From assembly GCA_021464245.1 (NCBI GenBank), contig JADCRB010000025.1, positions 3,909,903-3,973,902 of the forward strand: a DNA stretch of 64,000 nucleotides. The letters run 5' to 3'. This document shows, piece after piece, positions 11,348 through 22,959 of the stretch. The stretch's first letter is position 1; each line of letters opens with the position of its first letter. Under the pieces are notes generated by a model. That model was not told where the DNA came from and did no database searches. It saw nothing but the letters and a program-made list of their open reading frames with translations. The position numbers and the translations under genes were made by a program. The DNA is from Carallia brachiata (lineage: Eukaryota; Streptophyta; Magnoliopsida; Malpighiales; Rhizophoraceae).

Positions 11348-12433
11348 GTTTTGCATTTACGACCATACCTGCAATGTAGGGATGTTGATTAAATGAATTG
11401 CTCTGTACTCTTATGTTTGTTAGCTTGAACGTTTGATTTATTTTGTTGGAGAAATTAGCAGTGATGCAAGTCCCACGTAAAAGAAACAAGTTGTAGAGTG
11501 AAAAAAAGGCTATGGTTTGGACTAAAACCATTAAGAATTTGATGCATAAAGGCACATGCTTCTTAAAGATATAAAATTTTTGTAAAACTAAATTCTTAAA
11601 TGAGCTTACATCTTGACGAAACTAATCTCACAATAATCTAATATATTTTTTCTTCCCAAAAATTGGAAACTCCAACTCGAATAAACTATTGGAATTTTGT
11701 CTGTGGTAATAATGGTAAATAAATGCTCCTACATCTTAAATGGCCTTGATTTCTTTGCGATAAATTGCCCTTGATTTCTTAAAGGGTAACTATGCTTGCG
11801 ATACAAGCATATGCACATGAAATTCATGCCGACCATGCGCATCAACACCACAAAACACAGCCTTAGTTAGTACTCATGACCTGCATTGAAAACATATGCA
11901 AAGAAAGACAAAGGATTTTTTTTTTTAACACAAAAACAAATTTATTGTAAGTATATCGGTTATTAGATCTGAGAGCTAATGTCGGTTTTTAAATTATTAA
12001 CCTCCTCATTCAACATCTCTCAGTGGGAGAATCTAACATTGGAGCACCATTAGACTTGAAATGAGTCTCTTCTAACGCTGAACACAGTATTAATGAGTCT
12101 GGAACCCACTCACTGTGCTCACACATGGAATTCCCAATTTGCGAAAGGAGTGACAATGTAAGGACTCAAATTCAAATTAATGTTGGGACGACATGTCAGA
12201 ACACTGCTAAATTGTAAGTGAAATTAAAAATTTTATAAAAAATAAATAAGAATAAGTGATTTATTTTATTTCGTTGGATGTACCGGTCACACAAATTTGT
12301 TGACTTTCATTTGTTTAACTGGGAATTCCATAAGGAGTTTTGGATCATAACAACAATGCAGACCAATATAAGGCCTACATCTGGATTGTGCTATGTCTGG
12401 AAGCCCCACAGGGAAAGCAAAAAAATCAAAAAA

Positions 12434-15400
12434 ATGGAGGAGCCCCTGCTAGCTATTGCTGAAGAAAGGCCATGGCTACTAACAAGGGTTGTCTTTGTGG
12501 AGGAGTTAAAAAAAGTGGGGTACATGTCAGGTCCCTTGGTGGTGGTATCCTCGTCCCAGTTTCTGATGCAGGCAGTGTCACTAATGATGGCAGGGCACCT
12601 CGGTGAGCTCTCTCTTTCTGGGGTTTCAATAGCTACCTCTGTCTGCAATATCACTGGCTTCTTTATACTGGTAAAGTTTTCCATCTGAATAGTTTACCTT
12701 TTTTTTAATTCCATTTTTAGAAGGAAAACGTTTTATACACTACAAGATGTGATTATAAAGACGACTCAATGGCAATGGCTGCCTATATATATATATATAT
12801 ATCATTCATACTAATTGCAATAACTATTGGCTCCTATCAATATCAATGGGAAAATTGAATCTTTACAGATGAAATAATCATTTGATAATGGTTATTCTGT
12901 TCTGCCAGCAAAACTTCATTTATTTATTGTTTTTTTGACATACTTCTTGGCATGATGATTGATAATGTGTCTCCATTTATTCATAACAAGCAGGATGGAT
13001 TGGTTGGAGCTCTAGATACTCTCTGTGGGCAAGCTTATGGAGCAGGGCATTATGAAAATGTTGGAACATATACTTACTGTGCTACAATGTCTTTCATTCC
13101 AATATGTCTCCCCATATCCGTCTTGTGGATGTTCATGGACAAGGTGTTGATATTGTTGGGTCAAAAACCACAAATCGCGGTGGTAGCTCGTGAATACTCC
13201 ATTTGGCTCATACCAGCACTATTGGGAGACACTGTTCTTTATCCACTTCAACGCTACTTTAGATCTCAGAGCTTAATTCTCCCAATGCTATTTGCCTCTT
13301 TTGTAGCCCTATGTATCCATATACCCCTTTGTTGGGCTCTGATTTATAGGTGGAAATTTGGATACATAGGAGCAGCACTTTCTATTGGTTTTTCGGATTG
13401 GTTTAACGTAATATTGCTCGCTTTGTACATGAGATACTCTTCATCATGTGCGAAAACCCGTATGCCTTGTTGGGAGAATATTTTCAAAAGAATTAAGGAG
13501 TTCTTCCTCTTCGGCGTCCCTTCTGCTGTAATGCTTTGGTAACTTAACTCCCAAAGTGTTCAACAATAATGCGATTCCTTGAGCTTGTGATTTGGCATTT
13601 TGAATTCTTTTACTTATATACATTTGTTGTCATTATGGTCATAGTCTTGAGTGGTGGACCTTTGAGATTTTGATATTGCTTCCTGGGCTTCTACCAGATG
13701 CAACACTGGAGACCTCGGTTCTATCTATTTGGTATGTCTGCATATGCTTGTGTTTGGTGTAATTAAAACTGTGTCTGTTTACTTTAACTTCTCTATTCAG
13801 TCTTTCAGTCACTGCATTACACTACTTTGTACAAAGTGGGATTGCTGATGCTGGGAGGTATGACACATATTTCGTTTCCAGAATTCCATATGGATACAAT
13901 TGTAAAGTATGAGACAAATCTTAGTGTTGTATGTTTGAATTTTGCAGTACTCGAATTTCAAATGAGCTAGGAGCTGGACATCCTCAGGCAGCTCAAGCAG
14001 TTGTCCTTGTTGTGTTGGCTGTATCACTTACTGTAGCAATTATCGTCAGCATTGCACTCTTCTGCGGCCGCTATGTGTTTGGATATGCCTATAGCAATGA
14101 CAAAGAGGTCGTGGATTATGTAACTAAAATGACTCCCCTGCTTTGTGCCACCTTTATTGTGGATAGCTTAATGAATCAGCTTTCTGGTTAGTTGCCCACA
14201 TTTCTATGATGAATTATGGCATTTATGTGCTGCTTTATATATTTTGATTACTGTAACCATGGATTAAATGTGTAACTCTTAAATTTGTCATTAATATTAT
14301 GTTATAGTTTTGTTATTCAAATGATAGAGATTAACTGTTGGACCATGTGCTATTATGACATTCAAATCTTTTGGCACCAACGGCGGAGCCGCATTCAGCT
14401 TAGTGGGGTAGTTGCCTGCACTGGGATTTGAAAAAATTTACAAAATTAGGGTAAAAACTTAAAGTTATTCTATTAATTCTATTTTTGCCCAGCTTTGCTC
14501 CTACTGAAAAGAATTTTCACTCTCACTTAATCAAAAAGGTAAAGATAAAAAGAATTGTTTATATTAAATAAAAAAAATGAAGTACAAATTTTTTATAAGC
14601 TTAAGTTTTAAATCTTTTCTTTGTTAATATATTTATATACTACTAGTGATGCTTTTTATTTATGAAGTGTGATATGCCTTTATCTAGTTAAATAAACAAG
14701 GGTGCTTGCTATTTTTGTTCTTTTTTTTTTTGAGTATCTCGCTTATAATTTTGTACCACACAAATCTATTTTATTAATTTTTTATTTCAAGTAGACTTCG
14801 CTTATTATATAATATAATATTATAAATGAATCATACTCATAAAAAAATGTGAATCAAAATAGAATTTTCCATAAAAAAATAAGGGACACTAAAAACTAAT
14901 TTTAAAATTCATTTACCAGCTTAACATAGATAATGACAAGTTAGATAGTTTAGATTCATGAACAACAATAGATCTATGTCAATATTATATAATGAAATGC
15001 ATTCCTGATGAAGAACTCACAAGCTCAGCTCCACAGTAGCTTGTTAAAATTTGTTTATTGAATAAATATTAGTTTAAGTAATCTAGACTCGGTTTCGTTC
15101 GATTTGTTGGTTAAATGACACTAATATCTAACCTTGGTTTTACCTTAATTTACTAAACGAACTAGAATTAAACATACTAAAACTCGATTGAGGCCGGCTA
15201 TTTGTAATTTATATATTGTTGCTCCTACTTACCGTAATTTCTGGATCCACCACTGTTTGGCACCAGGGGTGGCCAGAGGATGTGGATGGCAGAACATAGC
15301 TTCCATCGTCAACCTTGGAGCATACTATGTTGTTGGAATTCCTGCAGCATTTCTACTGTGTTTCATTTTCCATTTAAAGGGAAAAGGCCTATGGATTGGA

Positions 15401-15760
15401 ATACTTGCAGGGTCTACTCTGCAAGCAATATTGCTTGCTCTGATCACAGCTCAGATAGATTGGCGAAAACAGGTTTTGCTTCTTAAGCTTTCCAATCTCT
15501 GTTTTTAACTAACTTTATACAGAAACTACCTCCAAGGGTTATGCAAATTAAGGATTTAGGACATAACATTTAGTTGTCCTCCTTTTACATTGATGTTTAT
15601 TCAGACGAAGTTAATTGTTCTGAATTTTGCGCAGGTTGATAAACAATAGCTAATTTAAGAGTGTATGTGTCTTACATTTCAGGCAACCGAGGCAAGGGAG
15701 AGGGTATTCGAGGGAACATCTACGGCTGATAATGGGTTTGGTTTGAACTTTGAAGAATGA
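12434..15760 (+). CDS. MATE (DTX-type) efflux transporter, complete
   Basis: Proton-coupled multidrug and toxic compound extrusion transporter of the plant DTX family. Seven exons: 12434-12670, 12994-13538, 13645-13731, 13801-13857, 13948-14186, 15267-15472 and 15683-15760. All join in frame (1,449 nt, 482 residues, normal for about 12 membrane helices). The start [16 protein letters not shown] opens a short soluble N-terminus. Family blocks seen are [46 protein letters not shown] and [14 protein letters not shown]; the end is GFGLNFEE. Every intron has GT-AG ends. Intron 5 (1,080 nt) contains a transposon reaching almost to the 3' splice site. A sister copy lies inverted at 1-855. The substrate cannot be read from sequence; relatives export flavonoids, alkaloids or xenobiotics. 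Confidence 0.93.
14370..15263. mobile_element. Transposon in MATE intron 5, abutting the 3' splice site
   Basis: TTTGGCAC (8 bp, up to 10 if CA is included) repeats at 14370-14377 and 15256-15263. The insert of about 878 bp has imperfect terminal inverted repeats: left CAACGGCGGAGCC, right inverted CAGTGGTGGATCC. The interior is AT-rich with no coding frame. The target-duplication length fits hAT (8) or Mutator-like (9) elements. The acceptor AG of exon 6 is at 15265-15266, three bases beyond the insert's right duplication. Confidence 0.7.
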
Positions 15761-17985
15761 AGCAAATAACAAAAATAGAAAGCTAGACATTTGAATTGCA
15801 ATTTTGAGGATATAGATTCATGAATTATTTGTTTTAGTGAAAACATTTCTAGACATGCTCTTTTGCTGGAAGAAATGAGATGTCTCAAGCCTTTTTGCTG
15901 CCCAGTTGGTGAAATAGAAATATACTATAGCTTGAAGTGCACCGTTGCATCCTAAGCCATACCACAAATTTTGCCATATAGTAGTAAATCATCATGTTCA
16001 ACAAGCCATAACACAAACTTTTGTTTCATATGATGTTTCGGACAATATTCTAAAATTTAGCTACACGTTTAATTCTCTTAAATGGTATGGTTGGCACATT
16101 TTCTGCTAAAATTATTGAGCTCTTAGCGATTGGAATGATCGTGTAGAAGGGCAGGTGAATTGCCCTCACTTAGCATTTGCGTGGACTTTGATAGCTTTAT
16201 TGCAGTTCAAGCAATACAATTGAAGTAACATGGCAACTCAACGATTGGTCAGCTCTAGCGAAAGATGTGAATGTTATTTTTATACGTATCAAATGGGCGG
16301 TGCTGTAACAAGCACGATTCAAATTTTTTAAAACTCACTTATTTGGTATCATACTTTGGACCATCCATTTGTTTTTTATGCTGTAATTTAAAATTTAGAA
16401 AATAAGCCTAACATGGTTTATAAGTTCAAACACTATAGACTCGTGTCGTATCATGTCTGAGCTGTTCACCGTGCCTGAGCCGCTCACCGTGTCGTACCTA
16501 AGCTACTTGCTGTGTTGTGCTTGGGTCGTTTATAATGTCGTCACTAAGCCTTAAATCGTGCCTAAATTTTGATGTACCTAGGCCGTTAATTGTCTTTAAA
16601 TCGAGCCGAATTATATTATACAAGTAATAATTTCTATTTAATCATGCCTACGTAGGCTATTTTATGGCCTCTACTAATAATTCCTTTTTTTTAATACAAT
16701 TTAAAATATTGTCTCTACTTTATGGTAATATTATACTAGTAATTATTTCTTTTTAATTTTATTTCAATTTGTTTTTGTAGAAAATATAAAAATATTTTAA
16801 TATAAATAAAATATTGTAAACTATTTGAATAAGTATTAATATATCATTATAAGTATCAATATATCATATATAATTTTCCTTTAGAATTTAAACAAGTATA
16901 TCATATAAATATTATTTTTAACTTTTGTAATTTATGATTTAAAAAAAATAAAGTACACAAATTTATGAAAATGTAATATATTTTGTTCCGTTTAATAAAA
17001 CTTACAAATAAAAAAAAATATATAAATCATTACTCTTAATTCAGTAGAAAAAGTTGGTACTTTTATCTTCTTGAATCATTGTTCAAGTATTGTTGACTAC
17101 TTATTCTGCTCTTGATTTGAAACTCATTTTAAAAAAAATTCATACTTTGGTTTTCCAGTGTTTGAGCTCGGACCGTGCCTAGACCCTACCCCATCACGGG
17201 CCATGCTCCGGCCGGCTCATGAATCAAAAAATATAGGCCCAGCTCAAGCACTAACATCAGTCGTGCTTAACCTGGATATGATATTAAATTAAACAGAATT
17301 GCTATTAACAAAAAGAATTTTATTACATAGATACATTAAATAGTAAATGAAGAACAGACCCAAAGTAATATATCGATTGTTTTGTAACCAAATTAATATT
17401 ATTTGTAATAAAAAATTAATAAAAAATATGTTTATTTTTGTTACAAATAATAATCATTTAGTTATATAAATCAATCAGTCGATTATATTGTATCTATTTT
17501 CTACCTATAATTTTTCATGTTCGTGTATATATTTCATAAGGAAAGTAACCTTATCAAATATAGGAAAGGTTGTTTGGTAGGAAGTGCGTAAGTCATATTC
17601 TGATTTTTTTTTTTTTTTTTATCTAGCAAAATTTACTTAATTGTTCCAAATGAATAAAGATTCCATTTTTGCTTTAAAAAAACCGAAAATCTCTAGTAAA
17701 TGAACGAAAATTGCATAAATAGTGATAACACAAGAATTGTTTTTTCTTATTTTTCTGTTTTTCTTCTTTATCAAAAGATCAATTAGAATATGAGCTATTT
17801 AACAGTTAGTAAATTTTTCATTCTCCCATACTGTTTTTGAAAATTAGAAATTAAGACTTCTAGCATAGAATAATAAATTGTAAGATTTTTTTTTTTTTGG
17901 GTCAAAATAAATTGTGAGAACTTTGGTGAGTTCCTATACCAAATGAATTGTTGTGTGGGCCCAATATGTGGGCTGCGTAATATAA
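15761..17985. other. Intergenic; degenerate repeat DNA, no gene
   Basis: A stretch at about 16435-16620 with recurring CGTGCCTGAGCC- and GTGTCGTACC-like motifs and another at 17160-17280 with CACGGGCCATGC and CCGGCCGG motifs enclose AT-rich DNA. They look like the GC-rich ends of an old transposon, but I could not match them as inverted repeats. No gene is seen. Confidence 0.4.
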
Positions 17986-17989
17986 CGGA

Positions 17990-18740
17990 TTAACGAAGAA
18001 AGGCCCAAAATGTGGATAAAATTACAGAAAAAAAAATTCGTCCCCAAAAAAAACCAAAAAAAAAAAAAATTAAAGAAATCTCCGGCCGCGTTAGGGTGTG
18101 TTCGTCTCTCTTCTTCGTGATGGCTGCCGCTCTATCTCTGCCCTTCTATTTATGTGTTATCAGTTAATGCTCTTTCGTTTGTCCTTTTTTTTTTTTTAAA
18201 GCAATTTTATTCAATTTGTCGGTTTTAGTTTCTGATATTAATTTTGGGCATCGGCGTAAAATTATTAAGATAGGCATCTTTGGTGGATAGCAAAGAGCGT
18301 AAATTGCTTGATGGCTAACGGTTTTCTGATTGTTTGAGACTTTGAGGTTTAAAATTATCATGCGTTAGAGCCATTTCTTTAAAAAGAAATTAACAATTTT
18401 ACTTTTAGAAAGGGTTTGAGTTGTATTATTAGGTGATTTCTCCTATATTTTTAAGATATTAAATTCTCGGTAAAAAAATATTTTATTTTATTTTATTTTT
18501 TATCTATTTAGAGTTCTTTTGAGTCATAAGTAAGAATGAATATATCAAAACTCTAATCCTTAGATGTCATTAAGAAACGGTAATCAAATATTTTGCATGA
18601 TTTATTGCCTTTAATTAATGGTACCATGTGAGTTGATTTCGGCTCAACTCGGTGCCTTTTGTTAAAGCCTCTACTGTCAAAGTTCATGATAATAAAGAAT
18701 ACATCTCAGGTTCATTGGCTTTTTTTTTCGGTAAAAATCT
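17990..18740 (+). repeat. Dispersed segment, tandem copy A
   Basis: Begins with AAAGGCCCAAAATGTGGATA, continues through a TCTCTTCTTCGTGATGGCT leader-like block and TATTCAATTTGTCGG, and ends with the ASF1-flank-like ATCTCAGGTTCATTGG. Copy B at 19070-20190 has the same order. Shorter versions occur at 27850-28310, 41395-41830 and 48050-48510. It resembles a promoter plus first exon and intron of a housekeeping gene, perhaps the PCMT fragment's upstream region; no intact frame follows. Confidence 0.75.
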
Positions 18741-18829
18741 TAATTTCATCTATTATTTTTATGTCTTTTGAAAATTTCACTTATAATTTTTTTTTTAAAT
18801 TCTACCCTTAATATTTTCTTCGTCAATAA

Positions 18830-19067
18830 TTTTTACTTTTTTCAGTTAATTAACCGTTAAGTGTAATACATGACGGTCCAATTAGCGATATATTATTCTA
18901 CTTATAGCCCACATTAGCCACATGTCATCACCTCATGACTTGAAAAAAATCCTACTCATAGCTCACTATCATTCACGTTATTGACGTGAGCTACGAGTAG
19001 GATGATGTATCATTGATTGGACCGTTATATGTCGTATTTAACGGTCAACTAATAAAAAAAAGTAAAA
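18830..19067. mobile_element. Hairpin MITE
   Basis: The left end TTTTACTTTTTTCAGTTAAT and following GACGGTCCAATTAGCGATA are repeated inverted at the right (ATTGGACCGTTATATG, then AAAAAAAGTAAAA). The centre is another inverted repeat around CCTACTCATAGCTCAC and GTGAGCTACGAGTAGG. It lies exactly between tandem copies A and B. No clear target duplication because both ends are A/T runs. Confidence 0.65.
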
Positions 19068-19069
19068 AA

Positions 19070-20190
19070 AAAAAAAAAGGCCAAAATATGGATAAAATTA
19101 AAGAAACAAAAATTCGTACCAAAAAAAAGAGAAATGTTAGATGTACTGTATATAAGTACGCTTAATATATCAAGTTTAATAAAAATATAAAATTTTTAAT
19201 TTTCTTTAAAAAAAATTACCCTACTGAGAGGTATATCTATTTATTAAAATATTTTTTTTACTGTTTTACAAAATTTTCAAAAAAAATTTTTAACTAAATA
19301 TTTTACAATAACATTTATCTAAATTTTTATTTTAATTAAAAAAATATTATTATATTACCTCAGTTTAGGTACCGAGCTAAAGCCAGACCAAAGAACAAAA
19401 AAAAAAAGAAAAAAAGAAAAGAAACCGCCGGCGGTGTTAGTGTAAGCTGGTCTCTCTTCTTCGTGATGGCTCTCTGTTTCTGCCTTTCTATTCATGCCTA
19501 TCAATTAATGCTCTTTTGTTTGTCTTTTTTCTTTTAAAAGTTATTTTATTCAATTTGTCGGTTTCAGTTTCTGATATTAATTCTGGGCATTGGCGTAAAA
19601 TTATTAAGATAGGCATCTTTGGTGGATAACGAAGAGCATAAATTGCTTGATGGTTAATGGTTTTCCGATGGTTTGAGACTTGAGGTTTAAAATTATCATA
19701 CCTTTGAGAGACTTTTATTTTCAAGAAAATAACAATTTTACTTTTAGAAAGGGTTTGTGTTGTATTATTAGGTGATTTCTCTTATATTTCAGAGAAATAA
19801 AATTTTTAGTGATTAAATATTTTTATTTATTTATTATGAAGTCTATTGAGTACTCAGCTATACAAGGACTACATAAAAGTACTAATCACTAAAAGTCTGT
19901 AAGAAAAAGTCGGTAATCAAATATTTTTCATGATTTATTGGCTTTAATCAATGATACTGTGTGAGTTGATTTCGGCTCAACTTGGTGTCTTTTGTTAAAG
20001 CCTGTTTGTCAAAGTTCATGATAATATGGAATACGCCTCAGGTTCATTGTTTTTTTTTTCTTTTTTTTTTGTGACTTTATCTTCTTGTTGAGTCCCAATT
20101 CAATTATTTGCTTAAGACCGTTGGCGTTGAGACTGCTTGACAATACGGGCATTTTTAATGTTGAAACAATTTGCATCTTCTTCCAAGTTA
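19070..20190 (+). repeat. Dispersed segment, tandem copy B
   Basis: Second tandem copy of the 17990-18740 segment, interrupted at about 19136-19380 by AT-rich DNA missing from copy A. It then continues further into the ASF1-flank homology (GTTGAGACTGCTTGACAATA, then TTGCATCTTCTTCCAAGTT). Confidence 0.75.
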
Positions 20191-20683
20191 TGTATGTTTT
20201 TAAGTTCTAAACATTTATATTGTTTATATTCAAATTTTAAATTTTTTTAAAATTTTATTTGAATTACGAACTTTTAATTTATTGTCAATTCAATTCATCC
20301 GTTAAAAAAAATAGTTAATCCATTAATTAATGAATTTGACTTACCGAAAATTTGTTAAAAAAGATTAATGTATGAATTAAATATTTTTTATTGGCAAATA
20401 CACAATTAAATATTTTTGTATCAACAAATACACAAATTAATGTGTGTATTTGTTGACGGAAAAAATATCTACTTCGTGTCGTTAATCTTTTTTAAATATT
20501 TTTCATTAGGTTAAACTTCTTTATTAATGAATTGACCACTTTTTATTAATGGATGTATTGATTTTGATAAGAAATTAAAAGATCTCAGACTTAGATAAAA
20601 TTTTAAAATGAGTAAGGACTCGGATGTAAAAAAGGTATAAAGATTTGGAATTGAAAAAAATATATATCTAAGCAGTAGAGATG

Positions 20684-21149
20684 GTCTTGCACCCTTTGTT
20701 TGGGAAAAAACATTAAGGGGAGAAGAATATGAAAGAAATGAATGTTAGAATAAAAGAATGTATTTCATTTATTTTTTTATAGTTTAATGTGAAAAAAGAA
20801 AAGTAAATATTTTGTTTAAAACTGAATATAAAGTAAGAGAAAAGAAAGTAATATATATTATAATATTAAATTTATTCTTAACAAATAAAAATTAATATTT
20901 AAAAACAAGGGTAAAAATGTAATTTGAACAAAAAAAAGGAAAAACATAAATTAAGCAGCTGGCCAAAGCTGTCTTGTGTTCTACATTCGTTCCCCAAATT
21001 TATGGGAATTGGATTGTAATGAGCCCCACTTTTTTCGTCTTTTTTGGTTCCATTTTCTCCCAAACATCAACACACCCCTATTCCACCCTCATTTCTTCAT
21101 TCCTCAAGGAATTCCTCCTAATTCTTGGTCCCAAACACACCCTGTCTTG
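20684..21149. mobile_element. MITE-like insert with 6-bp target duplication
   Basis: GTCTTG flanks both ends (20684-20689, 21144-21149). The ends CACCCTTTGTTTGGGA and, inverted, AGGGTGTGTTTGGGA form imperfect terminal inverted repeats. The ASF1-flank copy near 6665-6725 lacks the insert. About 454 bp, no coding frame. The superfamily is unclear. Confidence 0.55.
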
Positions 21150-21299
21150 ACAGGTCGTAAGAGCCCACTTCCTAGTTTTTTCCAAGCGCTAACAATAGCG
21201 TCAAAATACAAATGGAACAACATTTGCATAAAGGAATATATAAAAATGTCATTGAACTAGTCGTTTCCAAGTTTCTTTCAGTAACCGGGCACTAAAACG

Positions 21300-22589
21300 A
21301 ATTTTTGTAACAGATGATACGCATTTCCTGTTAAAAAATTTCTACTGTGATACGGCCTTTTCTATTTTATCTTTTTGACACCCTATTTTGCATAAGAATT
21401 GAATAGGGTCTGTCATTTTTAGAGTAATTTATATCTTACATTATGAGTTTATGGTATATTTATATTTCACACTATAAAAAATACTGTCTAACTTACTAAT
21501 GTTAGTCAAAATAGACGATTTTATAAAATGACGATTATACTCTTATATATAAATTAAATTTTAAGGGAGAGCGTCTTAATCTTTTCATTTGGTTATAGTT
21601 TTTTTCAGGAACAAAAGCATCAACGGCATCCAATTTCTTTGACTCCAACAAACTCCTTCTCACGCGGTTCCCCTTCGACTACGTCTCTCTCTCTCGTTTT
21701 TCTTTTTTTTTTTTTTTCAAAGTTTCTATGATCTGAGTTTCTTATAATTCTTATTTGTTTATTATTAGAAATTTTTATTCGTTTGATTCAAGGAAAAAAA
21801 TTTCTCAATTTTCTTGTAATTAGATCCTATGAGAGAGTAAATCTGAACGTGGATTTTGTTTCAAAAAAATCACAAGCCGAGCATTTGATTTCCAAAAAAC
21901 AGAAAATTTTTTTATTGACTACGTAAAAGGGGTATTCTAAGAACTTTATACTAATTATCAAGGCATTTTTGTAATAGAAATTAATATTTATTAACAACAA
22001 TTTAACAAACAGTATTTATTATTACAGTATTTAATACTTAGTATGTTTTTTATTAATTTTAAAAATCGTTAATGCAAAAAGTAAAGTAAATGTACCCTAA
22101 ACTCACGATGCAAAATATTCTTACCTAAAACATCTAGAAATTCTGGACGACCTTTGAGTCTAATCTTTTTGACTTCAGTCTGGTAAACAAAACAAACACA
22201 AGAAACCAAAATTATATGTATCTAGAATTAAGGTATAAAGACGGTTTTAAGTCCGGTCATTTCATATTGGCAAAAATCTTAAATTAGTGTTTAACATTTG
22301 GATCAATGTTAAATTATAAATATAATAATTTTTTTTTTGTAAAATCGACCTCTCACGTTTTTATTATAAAATAGTTTAGTATTTTTATTTTACTCAATTA
22401 TTAAATTTAAATTTATTGAAATTTACACTATCTGTTCGTTATACTATCATATAAAGATGTTATATTATCAATATGACAACCTGACATTTTTCTCCATTTT
22501 TCTTTTTTTCCTAATTTTTAGAATTTAATAAAAAAGTTAATAAAAAAATAAAATATCACAGCATCATATTTTTATTGATACAGCATCTT
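21300..22589. other. Intergenic, AT-rich, no gene seen
   Basis: Contains a pyrimidine-rich patch near 21680-21720 and AT-rich simple sequence. I see no coding region or clear element. Confidence 0.6.
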
Positions 22590-22959
22590 ACTTGAAGCTT
22601 TGGGGCCGTTGGGATAGTTACTAATCACTGGACTGGTAGAGCCTAAAACAGCCTCAATTTAAAAAATATATATATTTAAAAAGGGTGGACATACGTTTTA
22701 GGCTTTTAGCGGGACAACCAAAATTTGGATGGACCCAAGCTTTTCTTCTACAAGCTTCTAAACTTACGATGATGTAGGACACGCAATCTTAGTTAGGAAT
22801 CCTAATTCGAGTCTTAGGTTCTATTTATAAAGCTAACTAAAGATTACGATAAGAATAAACTAGATAAATACAAAATAACTGTGAACTGATAAATACGAAA
22901 ACAACAGAAAAATAAACACCTAATTAATATAAACATCTAGATAACTGAACATCTAAATC

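Larger units (their letters stand above)
10055..13213 (+). repeat. Right arm of inverted duplication 1
   Basis: Inverted counterpart of 1-1850, with two extra pieces absent from the left arm: the Harbinger-type element 10092-11344 and about 330 bp near 11910-12240. The arm includes MATE exon 1 and part of exon 2. Confidence 0.8.

Noticed and set aside
16435..17290. Transposon with GC-rich ends
   Set aside because: Motifs at the two sides look alike in style, but I could not align them as terminal inverted repeats or find a target duplication, so it is not claimed as an element.
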